This document shows, piece after piece, positions 34,519 to 43,098 of a stretch of DNA of 64,000 bases (its first letter is position 1; each line of letters opens with the position of its first letter). The translations under genes were made by a program, and so were the position numbers. The DNA comes from CPC320 sp002336405 (GTDB lineage Bacteria; Pseudomonadota; Alphaproteobacteria; Rhodobacterales; Rhodobacteraceae): the NCBI GenBank assembly GCA_949372595.1, contig CASIAN010000008.1, forward strand, positions 232,496 through 296,495, written 5' to 3'. A model generated the notes under the pieces. The model saw only the letters and a list, made by a program, of their open reading frames with translations, had not been told where the DNA came from and ran no database searches.

Positions 34519-35259
34519 ATGCAGACATATAAAAGAGTGAAAATAGCACCTTATCTCTTGATCGGCGGGCTGGCTGCGCTGGGTTTGTCGGGGTGTATGC
34601 CCGGTTTGCCAAACGGGTTGATGAACAAAACGGCGCCTGTGGCAGGCAAGGCGCGGACCGGAGGTTCGGCCGTTGTGCCCAATACCGCACCGTTGTCTGC
34701 GATCGACGCACAGGCGCTGCCCAACGCGGATGGCAGCAATGTTGCGGCGTTGGCCGCAGAGGCTGCCAGAAAAATACAAGGTGGACCTGCGGCGGCGCAA
34801 ATAAATATGACAGGCTCTAGTTTGACTTCGGACCCGGTCGCAACCGCTGCTGAAGGCGGGGGTGGGACCTCTTTGTCCGACGAAAACGACTTTGAGGCTG
34901 TCAGCAACCGACAATCTATTGAGAGTGACGCTGAGCGGTTGGCACGCAACAGCGCCTCTTACGAGGTGATCGAGCCGGGCGCGTTGCCGACGCGGGGGGC
35001 GGCCAAAACTGTCAATATTGTCGAATATGCCCTGTCGAGCGATAATATGCTGGGCAGTCCGGTTTATTCGCGGTTTCCGATCGGCGGACAATCGCGGTTT
35101 TTGCGAAACTGTGACAAATACCCGTCTTCTGACATGGCGCAGATTGCGTTTTTAGAACGGGGCGGTCCCAAGCGGGATGCGTTGGGACTTGATCCTGACG
35201 GCGACGGGTTTGCCTGTTACTGGGATCCGGCGCCTTTCCGCCAGGCCGTCAGTAACTAG
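34519..35259 (+). CDS. Lipoprotein with C-terminal excalibur-like DPDGDGFAC motif
   Basis: A protein of 246 residues with a signal peptide and lipobox (ALGLSGC, Cys ~26). A low-complexity Ala/Gly/Ser region (to ~130) leads to a C-terminal domain with YSRFPIGGQSRFLRNCDKYP and GLDPDGDGFACYWDPAPFR. The DxDxDGxxC segment resembles the calcium-binding excalibur motif. The role is unknown. It comes directly after gatA and before an amidase on the same strand. Confidence 0.82.
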   Translation: MQTYKRVKIAPYLLIGGLAALGLSGCMPGLPNGLMNKTAPVAGKARTGGSAVVPNTAPLSAIDAQALPNADGSNVAALAAEAARKIQGGPAAAQINMTGSSLTSDPVATAAEGGGGTSLSDENDFEAVSNRQSIESDAERLARNSASYEVIEPGALPTRGAAKTVNIVEYALSSDNMLGSPVYSRFPIGGQSRFLRNCDKYPSSDMAQIAFLERGGPKRDALGLDPDGDGFACYWDPAPFRQAVSN

Positions 35260-35270
35260 GGAAGGCTTGG

Positions 35271-35954
35271 GTGGTCGTGATACCACATTGGCACCCTTCG
35301 CAAAATTATGGACCACGCAAACAAGGCGGGCATCCGCGACTGATCGTGTTGCATTACACAGCGATGGACACCACGGAGGCAGCCCTGCAGCGCCTGTGCG
35401 ATCCGCAACATGAGGTCTCGGCGCATTACCTGATCTCACCCAACGGCATTATCTGGCAGATGGTCGATGAGGCACAGCGCGCTTGGCACGCCGGCGCGGG
35501 ATGCTGGCGCGAGATCAAAGATGTGAATTCATATTCTATCGGGATTGAGCTGGCCAATCGCGGCGATCATCCGTTCGCAGAGGCGCAGATGACGGCGCTT
35601 GAGGGTTTGTTGCGGGGCGTCATGGCGCGCTGGTCATTAACCGCGTCTTCGGTCATCGCCCATTCTGATCTGGCGATTGGCCGTAAATATGATCCCGGCG
35701 CGCGATTTGACTGGCAGCGCTTAGCCCGTCAGGGCCTCGCGGTGTGGCCTGGCCCTGCCAAGGGGGGCGATTTTTTAGAAGACACGGCGGCCTTTGGGTA
35801 CCAGATGCCGGCGGACGATGCGCAGGCGGCCGCCGCGTTATTATATGCGTTTAGGTTGCGGTTCCGGCCCATGGCGCGGGGGCCTTTAGACGCGGATGAT
35901 CGTGCGCTTGCCGCAGGTTTGAAAGGGCTGGGTGATACCAGTAGTGCAGGCTAG
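35271..35954 (+). CDS. N-acetylmuramoyl-L-alanine amidase (Amidase_2, AmiD-like)
   Basis: A protein of 227 residues from GTG 35271. Zn-ligand regions of the Amidase_2 fold: LIVLHYTAMDTTEAAL, and ASSVIAHSDLAIGRKYDPG, with the active-site KYDPG. Other marks are EVSAHYLISPNGIIWQMV and SIGIELANRG. It cleaves the bond between MurNAc and the stem peptide. No signal peptide is visible, so a cytoplasmic AmpD-like role in wall recycling is plausible. Its stop overlaps the convergent EamA gene by four bases. Confidence 0.92.
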   Translation: MVVIPHWHPSQNYGPRKQGGHPRLIVLHYTAMDTTEAALQRLCDPQHEVSAHYLISPNGIIWQMVDEAQRAWHAGAGCWREIKDVNSYSIGIELANRGDHPFAEAQMTALEGLLRGVMARWSLTASSVIAHSDLAIGRKYDPGARFDWQRLARQGLAVWPGPAKGGDFLEDTAAFGYQMPADDAQAAAALLYAFRLRFRPMARGPLDADDRALAAGLKGLGDTSSAG

Positions 35955-36865
35955 GCGCGACCAAACAGCCGCTTGAGGGCACCGTATTGGCTCAGGCCGA
36001 CGCCGCATAGGATTAAGATTAAGGCGATGAACAAGCTGTTGTGCACTGGCTCACCCAGCACCAGAATTCCAAGAATGACCGACCACATCGGCACTTGATA
36101 ATTGGTCAAGCTCATAAAGACAGGGCCGGCGCTGCGGATCAGCAACACCCGTATCAAATTTGCACCTGCAGTTGGTACCAAGCCTAAAAAGGCCAAAATA
36201 ATGAGGGTCTGTTTGGTGGGTAGGGAGGGCGGCCCCTCGACCGCAAAGGCCACAGAGACGACAAACACCGCGCCGATGATCAGGGTGACCGCTGAAAGCC
36301 CGATTGCATCAATGGCCGGCAAACGGCGCATGATCACCGAACTGATTGCATAGCAGCTTGCGGCCAGCAGGCAGGCGATCTGCCCCAACCATTCAAAGGG
36401 CGCGCCGGTCGCGACAAAACTCTGCTGCCCCAGCAAGACTACAACCCCGAAAAACCCTATGATAAAACCCAGAAGTCGGCGTGGGGTGATCCGTTCTCCC
36501 GGAATAAGAAAATGCGACAGCGGCAGAACGATCAATGCAACCGAGGCCATGGAGACACCGGCGAACGCCGAGGTGACATACTGCTGGCCCCAGCTGAGCA
36601 GTTGAAATGGTACCGCTGTGCTGAGCAGGCCTACGGCAAAAAGCCCGGGCCAATCGCGGTCGGGTCCCAGGTGGAATCGCCAGCCACGCAGACCCCAGAT
36701 GGCGCTGGTCAGCAGTGCGGCAAAAGTTATCCGTCCGGCCGCGAGCCAGAACGGTGTGATGCCCTCAAGTGCCACTTCAATCACTAAAAATGTGCTGCCC
36801 CAAATTAGCCCAAGCACCGCCACCATTCCCCAGCTTTTTGCCGTGATATCAACAGACGGTTGCAA
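35951..36865 (-). CDS. EamA/DMT-family transporter
   Basis: A protein of 304 residues from TTG 36865 (AAAGGA upstream). Ten membrane helices form two EamA repeats. The first starts GLIWGSTFLVIEVALEGITPF with RITFAALLTSAIW. The second starts LLAASCYAISSVIMRR and ends with VPMWSVILGILVLGEPV. It is probably an exporter of amino acids or other metabolites (RhaT/YdcZ-like group). It is monocistronic and converges with the amidase. Confidence 0.88.
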   Translation of the reverse strand: MQPSVDITAKSWGMVAVLGLIWGSTFLVIEVALEGITPFWLAAGRITFAALLTSAIWGLRGWRFHLGPDRDWPGLFAVGLLSTAVPFQLLSWGQQYVTSAFAGVSMASVALIVLPLSHFLIPGERITPRRLLGFIIGFFGVVVLLGQQSFVATGAPFEWLGQIACLLAASCYAISSVIMRRLPAIDAIGLSAVTLIIGAVFVVSVAFAVEGPPSLPTKQTLIILAFLGLVPTAGANLIRVLLIRSAGPVFMSLTNYQVPMWSVILGILVLGEPVHNSLFIALILILCGVGLSQYGALKRLFGRA

Positions 36866-37033
36866 TTTTAATTCCTTTGTAAAGGGCGGGGATGGGTGCA
36901 GGGCGCAGGCAGGCCGGCGCCGTGGGTGTTGTGTGATAGGTACATGGGGAATTGAATGGAATATCTATGTTTCTCACCCTCAGGTCTGTCATCTGATGGG
37001 CTGTTATCTTACGGTTTGGCATCTGCTTGTTCG

Positions 37034-37068
37034 TCACGCCCCCGCAGTTGTAAAATGCAGGGGCGTGA
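37034..37068 (-). terminator. Strong hairpin just after ilvC
   Basis: A 13-bp stem (37034-37046 with 37056-37068) is complete in the minus-strand RNA, with one G-U pair, and sits 7 bases after the ilvC stop. No U-run follows, so it may end transcription only weakly or protect the 3' end. Confidence 0.6.
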
Positions 37069-37074
37069 GGGGCT

Positions 37075-38097
37075 TTAATTCTTTTCTTTGTCGACCATTT
37101 TTCCAGCCGAAATCCACGGCATCATGCCGCGCAGTGTCTCGCCGGTGGCTTCGATCTGGTGGGCATCATTGATACGGCGGGTGGCTTTGAACGACGGCTG
37201 ACCAACGGCGTTTTCAAGCATGAAGTCTCGCACGAACTTACCATTTTGAATGTCAGTGAGAACCGCTTTCATTTTTGCCTTAGTCTCATCGTAGGGCAGG
37301 ATGCGTGGTCCGCTGACGTATTCGCCATATTCTGCAGTGTTCGAAATCGAGTAGTTCATGTTGGCGATGCCGCCTTCATAGATCAGGTCAACGATAAGCT
37401 TGACCTCGTGTAGACACTCGAAATAGGCCATTTCTGGTGCATAACCGGCCTCGACCAACGTCTCAAATCCCATCCGGATCAATTCAACCAGACCACCGCA
37501 AAGCACGGCCTGTTCGCCGAACAGATCGGTCTCGCATTCCTCGCGGAAATTGGTCTCGATGATGCCCGAGCGTCCGCCACCGATAGCAGAGCAATAGCTC
37601 AGACCAATTTCCAGCGCGCGGCCGGTTGCGTCTTTGTCGACAGCTACCAGGCAGGGCACGCCGCCGCCCTTGGTGTATTCGCCGCGTACAGTATGGCCCG
37701 GACCTTTGGGAGCCATCATGATCACATCGATACCGGACTTTGGTTCGATCAGACCAAAATGTACGTTCAGACCATGGGCAAAGGCAATCGCAGCACCTTC
37801 GCGAATATTGTCATGAACATATTTTTTATAGGTGTCGGCCTGCAGCTCATCGGGCATGGTGAACATGATAAGATCACACCAAGCGGCGGCTTCGGCAATG
37901 CCCATCACCTTAAGACCTTCGGCTTCGGCTTTCTTGGCAGAGGCCGAGCCTTCGCGCAGGGCAACAACAAGGTTTTTCGCACCGCTGTCACGCAGGTTCA
38001 GCGCATGGGCATGGCCTTGTGAGCCATAGCCGAGGATAGCCACTTTGGTGTCTTTGATCAGATTAATATCGCAATCGCGGTCATAGTAAACGCGCAT
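37075..38097 (-). CDS. ilvC: Ketol-acid reductoisomerase, class I
   Basis: A protein of 340 residues, the short (class I) form. NADPH-binding GYGSQGHAHALNLRDSG, then LIMFTMPDELQ, MMAPKGPGHTVRGEY, and the metal/substrate residues in FREECETDLFGEQAVLCGG and YFECLHEVKLIVDLIYEG. It isomerises and reduces acetolactate on the way to valine, leucine and isoleucine. It diverges from two Lrp-type regulators across a very AT-rich 125-143-base gap. Confidence 0.97.
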   Translation of the reverse strand: MRVYYDRDCDINLIKDTKVAILGYGSQGHAHALNLRDSGAKNLVVALREGSASAKKAEAEGLKVMGIAEAAAWCDLIMFTMPDELQADTYKKYVHDNIREGAAIAFAHGLNVHFGLIEPKSGIDVIMMAPKGPGHTVRGEYTKGGGVPCLVAVDKDATGRALEIGLSYCSAIGGGRSGIIETNFREECETDLFGEQAVLCGGLVELIRMGFETLVEAGYAPEMAYFECLHEVKLIVDLIYEGGIANMNYSISNTAEYGEYVSGPRILPYDETKAKMKAVLTDIQNGKFVRDFMLENAVGQPSFKATRRINDAHQIEATGETLRGMMPWISAGKMVDKEKN

Positions 38098-38240
38098 GAT
38101 TTTGCTCCCTATTTTTATTGTGAGGTCTTTAATGATGTCTCTAAAATAAAGAATTACTGTGTATATGTGTTTTTAATTTAGTCATATTTTTCTATTAATG
38201 ATTATTTTCATTCTGTAATTTTATGTATATGATAAAATTT

Positions 38241-38696
38241 ATGCTTGATGATCTTGAACGCCGTATACTGCGCCATCTTCAGATTGATCCCGCCCGGTCG
38301 GTTGCAGCGCTGGCTGAGGCTGCCAATACCACCTCTGCGGTCTGCGCCCGACGTCTTGCGCGCATGAAACAAAACGGGGTGATCTTGGGTCAGGAGGCGG
38401 TGATTGACTGGCGGGTTCTGGGCTATGAGGTTGAGGTAAGTTTGCGGGTGAGTTTGGATAAGACCCAAACCCGGGCGTTTGATGATTTTATCACTGCGGC
38501 GCGCCTTGTGCCCGAGGTGATCGAGATCCAGACTTTTCTTGGGCGCGTCGATGTTAGGCTTTCGGTGATCGCTCGGGATATGGCCCATTATCAACATCTG
38601 TATCGGACACGGGTTCTTACCCTGCCACACATTTCAGATATCGAGACTTTAATGCAGGTGGCGCTGATCAAATCACAAGAAATGCTGCCGATATGA
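38241..38696 (+). CDS. Lrp/AsnC-family regulator 1
   Basis: A protein of 151 residues from ATG 38241 (MLDDLERRILRHLQID); ATGs at 38223 and 38229 would add 4-6 residues and no clear Shine-Dalgarno decides. An N-terminal HTH (ARSVAALAEAANTTSAVCAR with RLARMKQNGVI) is followed by the RAM/AsnC ligand domain (VPEVIEIQTFLGRVDVRLSV and HISDIETLMQVALIK). Such proteins form octamers and sense amino acids. Its stop overlaps the second regulator's start (ATGATTGA), so they are translated together. It may control ilvC or the downstream aminotransferase. Confidence 0.92.
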   Translation: MLDDLERRILRHLQIDPARSVAALAEAANTTSAVCARRLARMKQNGVILGQEAVIDWRVLGYEVEVSLRVSLDKTQTRAFDDFITAARLVPEVIEIQTFLGRVDVRLSVIARDMAHYQHLYRTRVLTLPHISDIETLMQVALIKSQEMLPI

Positions 38697-39205
38697 TTGA
38701 ACTTGATGATCTTGATCGCAACCTGCTGATAGCACTGCGCAGCGACTGTACGCAGGCGATTGGCGCTTTAGCACGAGAGCTAGGGGTGTCGCAACCGGTG
38801 GCGTGGCGGCGGGTCAAGCGGCTGTACGATCTGGGGGTGATCAAGGCGCGGCGGGTGCACTTGGATCACGAAAAACTGGGATTTGGGGTGACGGTGTTTC
38901 TTGGGATTAAGCTGGCCGCCAAAGGCCGAGTCAGCCTTGAAGATTTTGAACGTGCGGTTAAGGCAATTCCCGAAGTGCAAATAGTGGAACATGTCTTAGG
39001 GCTTTATGATTACCGGCTGCGTGTTGTGGCGCGCGATATCTCTGATTTTGAAAGAATTTTACGGCGAAGGGTGATGACCCTGCCAGGGGTGGGGGACGTT
39101 GAGGCCAACGTACTTTTATCTGAAGAACGCCGCCTAGGCCCCTTGGGTCAGACTGATAATGTGTATACAAAAGTAGACCGTGCAATCCCTCTTGGCGCTG
39201 GGTAG
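38693..39205 (+). CDS. Lrp/AsnC-family regulator 2
   Basis: A protein of 170 residues. HTH (IGALARELGVSQPVAWRRVK with RLYDLGVIKARR), then the RAM domain (IPEVQIVEHVLGLYDYRLRV with LPGVGDVEANVLLSEERRLG). The C-terminal tail VYTKVDRAIPLGAG is longer than that of its partner. It begins inside the stop codon region of regulator 1. Two paralogues in tandem can form mixed octamers; whether they do so here is unknown. The class V aminotransferase starts 30 bases downstream. Confidence 0.92.
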   Translation: MIELDDLDRNLLIALRSDCTQAIGALARELGVSQPVAWRRVKRLYDLGVIKARRVHLDHEKLGFGVTVFLGIKLAAKGRVSLEDFERAVKAIPEVQIVEHVLGLYDYRLRVVARDISDFERILRRRVMTLPGVGDVEANVLLSEERRLGPLGQTDNVYTKVDRAIPLGAG

Positions 39206-39235
39206 TGCTGAGCAAACAAAACGGAGATTTGGCTC

Positions 39236-40363
39236 ATGGCTGCCTTACTTGATCATGTCGACCCCGATGGACTTCTTGAATTTTCAGTGGTTTTCACAGA
39301 CCGCTCTCTCAACCATATGTCTGCGTCGTTCAAGCAGGTGATGATCGATATATCAGACATGCTGAAACAGGTATATTGCGCCGATGCCATTGCCATTGTG
39401 CCCGGAGGCGGGACATTCGGGATGGAGGCTGTGGCGCGGCAGTTTGGCCGAGACGCCAAGGTCATGGTGGTTCGCAACGGGTGGTTTTCATATCGGTGGA
39501 GCCAAATTTTTGAAGCTGGCGGATTTACGTCTGACACCCATGTGATCAAGGCGCGGCAAAGTGATAATGGCGCGCAGGCGGCGTTTTCTCCAGCGCCGAT
39601 TGACACTGTGGTGGCGCAAATTCGGGCCGACAAGCCGGATGTGGTGTTTGCCCCGCATGTTGAAACCTCGGCAGGAGTGATTTTACCAGACGCCTATATT
39701 ACCGCTCTTGCGGCGGCGGCCCATGAAGTCGGGGCGCTGCTGGTGCTGGATTGTATTGCCTCGGGGTGTGCATGGGTCGACATGCGCGCTACTGGCGTTG
39801 ATGTGTTGATCTCAGCGCCGCAAAAGGGTTGGTCGGCTTCGCCCTGTGCTGGTTTGGTGATGATGTCTGCACGGGCTGTTGCCCGGCTTGAACACTCTAA
39901 ATCTGACAGTTTCGCAATTGATTTGAAAAAATGGCATGGCATTATGCAAATATATGAAAACGGTGGGCAAGCCTATCACGCCACGATGCCGACCGATGCG
40001 CTGCGCGCCTTCCGAGACACTATGGTTGAGACCCGTGATTATGGCTTTGAGCGCCTGTGTACTGCGCAGTGGGAACTGGGGGATGGTGTGCGGGCGATGC
40101 TGGCAAGCAAAGGCATCCGTTCCGTCGCGGCCGAAGGCTTTGGCGCGCCGGGGGTGGTGGTAAGTTATACCGACGATCCGGCAATTCAGAACGGCAGCAA
40201 ATTTGCCGCCCAAGGCATGCAGATCGCTGCCGGAGTGCCCTTGCAATGCGACGAGCCCGAGGGGTTTTCAACCTTCCGGTTGGGTCTGTTCGGTCTCGAT
40301 AAGTTGTATAACGTTGAAGCCACTCTGGCGCGCTTGAAAAAGGTGCTTGATACGGTGCTATAG
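39236..40363 (+). CDS. Class V aminotransferase (alanine/serine-glyoxylate type)
   Basis: A protein of 375 residues. PLP-enzyme features are VPGGGTFGMEAVARQFG near the N-terminus, VRNGWFSYRWSQIFE, the Asp/His segment VFAPHVETSAGVILPD, LLVLDCIASGCAWVDM and the PLP-lysine in SAPQKGWSASPCAGL. This fits the class V fold of alanine-glyoxylate and serine-glyoxylate transaminases. The real substrate is open. The two Lrp-type regulators directly upstream suggest amino-acid-dependent control. Three 16-bp imperfect repeats start at its last codons. Confidence 0.9.
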   Translation: MAALLDHVDPDGLLEFSVVFTDRSLNHMSASFKQVMIDISDMLKQVYCADAIAIVPGGGTFGMEAVARQFGRDAKVMVVRNGWFSYRWSQIFEAGGFTSDTHVIKARQSDNGAQAAFSPAPIDTVVAQIRADKPDVVFAPHVETSAGVILPDAYITALAAAAHEVGALLVLDCIASGCAWVDMRATGVDVLISAPQKGWSASPCAGLVMMSARAVARLEHSKSDSFAIDLKKWHGIMQIYENGGQAYHATMPTDALRAFRDTMVETRDYGFERLCTAQWELGDGVRAMLASKGIRSVAAEGFGAPGVVVSYTDDPAIQNGSKFAAQGMQIAAGVPLQCDEPEGFSTFRLGLFGLDKLYNVEATLARLKKVLDTVL

Positions 40364-40401
40364 AGAGACGTTTCTATAAAGAGACGGTGCGATAAAGAGG
40401 C
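40354..40401 (+). repeat. Three 16-bp imperfect tandem repeats
   Basis: Units 40354-40369, 40370-40385 and 40386-40401 share the core TATA(A/G)AGAGAC or a close variant and start in the last codons of the aminotransferase gene. Their role is unknown. Confidence 0.65.
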
Positions 40402-40421
40402 TGTACTGTAAGTCAAATGGG

Positions 40422-41630
40422 CTATCCGCTTTTAGGCAGGCCGAGACCAAGTTGCATCACAGATTTTCGCAAAGGTGCGATGCCGTGCAGCCCTTTTAAA
40501 GCTGCTGCGCGAGTATCGCGCAGGAACGGTACAGATAGCATTGAGGTGCGGTTCAACATCTCGATCCCCACGGCACGGGCGCGAATATCGGTGATCCGGG
40601 CGCGATGATACGCGTCAAGCATGGCGACGTCTCCCAAACCATCTGGTCTGGCTTGGGCCAGGTGCAACAGGCATTGAACATCTTTCAGGCTGGTATTCAG
40701 CCCCTGTGCGCCAATAGGGGGCATGACATGGGCAGCTTCCGCTGCCAGTGCCAGCCGCTCGCCGCAGAGCCGTTCGGCGGTCTGGCTAATGATTGGCCAT
40801 AGGGTTTTGCGAGAAGCCAGTGTCAGTGGGCCCAATAAGCCGTAAGAGCGCTCGGTCATTGCAGTCTCAAAAGCAGGCACCGCCATTTGATCCAGCGCAT
40901 TGGCTTTGGCGCTTGTTTCCATCCAAACCACTGCCGACGAAGGTTGACCCTGCCAATTGGGAAGGGGAACCAAGGTGAAAGGGCCGCCGCTGCGGTGAAT
41001 TTCGGTTGAGACGTTGTTGTGTTCTAGCGGGTGGGTGACCGCAAATGCCAGGGCTTTCTGGCCGTACCGGCTGGTTTTGACTGCGATCCCTGCGGCACGG
41101 CGCATTGCTGACTTAGGCCCGTCGGCGGCGATGACCAATTTCGCACATGCGCGGCTGCCATCGCTGAAGGTGACATGTGCCTCTTTGAGACGGGTAAACA
41201 GCCCGGCGCTGGCAATCCCGCTGCGCAGTGTCACATTTGGCAGCTGGTGCAAGGCACCAAGTATTTCGCGCCGCAGCAGCCAGTTGGGTAGGTTCCAGCC
41301 AAATGGCAGTTCGGAGATATCGCGCGCCTCGAACCGTTTGGTGACCCGTGTTGCCTTATCACTACCGCCAGCATCCATGATCTGCATCACCTCAAGCGGG
41401 GTGGCATGTGCCGAAAGATGATCCCACAGCCCTAGAGATAACATGAAATCGCGGGCGGGCTGTAAAAACGCAGTGCTGCGCAGATCTGCGCCGGGTTTGT
41501 CCCGCTCTGTGACAGGCGGGGCAGGGTCAACGCAAAGCACATCAAACCCTGCAGTGCCAAAGGCGACAGCGGTGACCAGTCCGGCCAAGCCTGCGCCTGA
41601 AATAATAATGTCAAAATGGTCCTGCATCAT
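40422..41630 (-). CDS. UbiH/UbiF-type FAD-dependent monooxygenase (ubiquinone synthesis)
   Basis: A protein of 402 residues. The N-terminus has the dinucleotide-binding GAGLAGLVTAVAFGTAGFDV; the middle has LVIAADGPKSAMRRAAGIAV, the DG fingerprint of aromatic hydroxylases; the C-terminus has LALAAEAAHVMPPIGAQGLN, the FAD-binding GD-like motif read here as AEAAH. It belongs to the UbiH/UbiF/VisC hydroxylases that add oxygen to the ubiquinone ring; the ring position cannot be told from sequence. Note that the usual GDAAH is AEAAH here. GGGAG precedes the start. It is upstream of a HAD gene read in the same direction 62 bases away. Confidence 0.9.
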   Translation of the reverse strand: MMQDHFDIIISGAGLAGLVTAVAFGTAGFDVLCVDPAPPVTERDKPGADLRSTAFLQPARDFMLSLGLWDHLSAHATPLEVMQIMDAGGSDKATRVTKRFEARDISELPFGWNLPNWLLRREILGALHQLPNVTLRSGIASAGLFTRLKEAHVTFSDGSRACAKLVIAADGPKSAMRRAAGIAVKTSRYGQKALAFAVTHPLEHNNVSTEIHRSGGPFTLVPLPNWQGQPSSAVVWMETSAKANALDQMAVPAFETAMTERSYGLLGPLTLASRKTLWPIISQTAERLCGERLALAAEAAHVMPPIGAQGLNTSLKDVQCLLHLAQARPDGLGDVAMLDAYHRARITDIRARAVGIEMLNRTSMLSVPFLRDTRAAALKGLHGIAPLRKSVMQLGLGLPKSG

Positions 41631-41692
41631 GCCTGCTCCCTTACAGCAAAAGTTAGCGCGGTCAGGTGGTCCGGTCGAAGCGTCATCCTGTC

Positions 41693-42337
41693 TCAGACCA
41701 AAAGTTCAAGAAACTGCCGTAAATTATTGGTGTGATGCTGCAGATAGGGGGCGGTGACTGGTGCCGGTGCGACATGAATGGTTTGCATCCCCAAACTGTG
41801 AGGGACCTGTAGATTGCGAGCTTCATCTTCGAACATGGCCGCTTGCCGGGGTTGAATGCCATCAAGCGCAAATATTGTCTCAAAAGCTTCCAGCTCGGGT
41901 TTAGGCAGAAAGTTGGCCTCCTCGACGCCATAGACAGCCTCAAACACCTGATCAAGGCCCCGCGCCGCCAGCACCTGACGGGCATAGGGCGCGGTGCCAT
42001 TGGTATAAACTATTTTGCGCCCGGGCAGGGTGTCAATGGCCGAAGCCAGAGCTGGATCTTTGTTCAGATGCGACAGGTCGATATCATGCACGTCAAACAG
42101 ATAAGGCCCGGGGTCGACATTATGTTCGCGCATCAAGCCGGCCAAGGTTGTGCCGTAATCGCGCCAATAGTCCCGACGCAACTGGTCTGCAGTGGTTTGA
42201 TCAACCCCTAGCGAGGCCATGACATAGGCTGACATTTTGACTTCGATCTGGTCAAACAACCGCGCCTCGGGCGGGTAGAGTGTGTTGTCTAGATCAAAGA
42301 CCCACTGCGTGACATGGCAAAAACTGTTTTTTAGCAT
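41693..42337 (-). CDS. Pyrimidine 5'-nucleotidase, HAD superfamily (SDT1-like)
   Basis: A protein of 214 residues. HAD motif I is VFDLDNTLYPPEA, motif II is YTNGT, and motif III/IV is MFEDEARNLQVPHSLGMQTI. The insertion between motifs I and II is helical (KMSAYVMASLGVDQTTADQL with RRDYWRDYGTTLAGLMREHN), as in the SDT1/Phm8-type pyrimidine nucleotidases. It removes phosphate from nucleoside monophosphates. A change is that motif III shows EDEARNL where SDT1-like proteins have EDLARNL-like text. Confidence 0.92.
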   Translation of the reverse strand: MLKNSFCHVTQWVFDLDNTLYPPEARLFDQIEVKMSAYVMASLGVDQTTADQLRRDYWRDYGTTLAGLMREHNVDPGPYLFDVHDIDLSHLNKDPALASAIDTLPGRKIVYTNGTAPYARQVLAARGLDQVFEAVYGVEEANFLPKPELEAFETIFALDGIQPRQAAMFEDEARNLQVPHSLGMQTIHVAPAPVTAPYLQHHTNNLRQFLELLV

Positions 42338-42444
42338 TCTTAAAACTTAGCGTGTTCCCGTCTGCTGCACAATGGTGGGTAAGGCTTGCCGGGTGGGTTA
42401 AGACAAGTCTAGAATGGTCTGAGTAATCGCCGGAGATAGCGCAG

Positions 42445-43098
42445 ATGACGACACTTAACAAAATGCCGCAAAAAGATGCTTATAAATTGGTTTTGGATGC
42501 AATAGACGGCGGGATTTTCAAGCCCGGGGATAGATTGGTTGAAAGTGATCTCGCAGAGCGGTTTGGCGTCTCTCGCACACCGATTCGGGAGGCATTGCAA
42601 CGGTTACAGACGCAGTCGCTTTTGGCGCGTGATGGCCGCAGCCTGATCGTCGCGACATTGAACCACAATCAGATGACAGAGCTCTATGCGGTTCGCGCTG
42701 AGTTAGAGGCGCTGGCGGCGCGATTGGCGGCCCGGCATGCCACCAGTGAAGAGGTGCGGGTCCTGCGCGATATGGTGATTGAAGATCGCGGGCTGATTGG
42801 TGATCCGTCGGCTTTGTCATTGGCCAACCGACGGTTTCACAAACAGATACATCTGGCGTCGCACAACCGATATTTGGTGCAACAACTGGATTTGGTACAT
42901 CGCACTATGGCGTTGATGGCCACCACGTCATTGGCGGTAAAGGGGCGAAGTGAAACGGCACTTGACGAGCATCAGGCGATTGTCGAAGCGATTGAGATGC
43001 GTGATGAAGATCGGGCATTTGGGGCGTTGAAAAATCATATTTCCGCTGCGTTTGTCACTCGATTGAAGATTGACTCACTAGCGGGCGCATCGCCGTAG
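42445..43098 (+). CDS. GntR-family regulator, FadR/FCD subfamily
   Basis: A protein of 217 residues with GGAGA upstream. N-terminal winged helix: GDRLVESDLAERFGVSRTPI followed by REALQRLQ. C-terminal FCD ligand domain: LYAVRAELEALAARLAARHA, then NRRFHKQIHLASHNRYLVQQ, and HQAIVEAIEMRDEDRAFGAL with the metal-binding His of FCD. It senses an organic acid or similar ligand. Its 3' end overlaps the convergent glycosyltransferase gene by 44 bases. No obvious target gene is directly adjacent. Confidence 0.93.
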   Translation: MTTLNKMPQKDAYKLVLDAIDGGIFKPGDRLVESDLAERFGVSRTPIREALQRLQTQSLLARDGRSLIVATLNHNQMTELYAVRAELEALAARLAARHATSEEVRVLRDMVIEDRGLIGDPSALSLANRRFHKQIHLASHNRYLVQQLDLVHRTMALMATTSLAVKGRSETALDEHQAIVEAIEMRDEDRAFGALKNHISAAFVTRLKIDSLAGASP

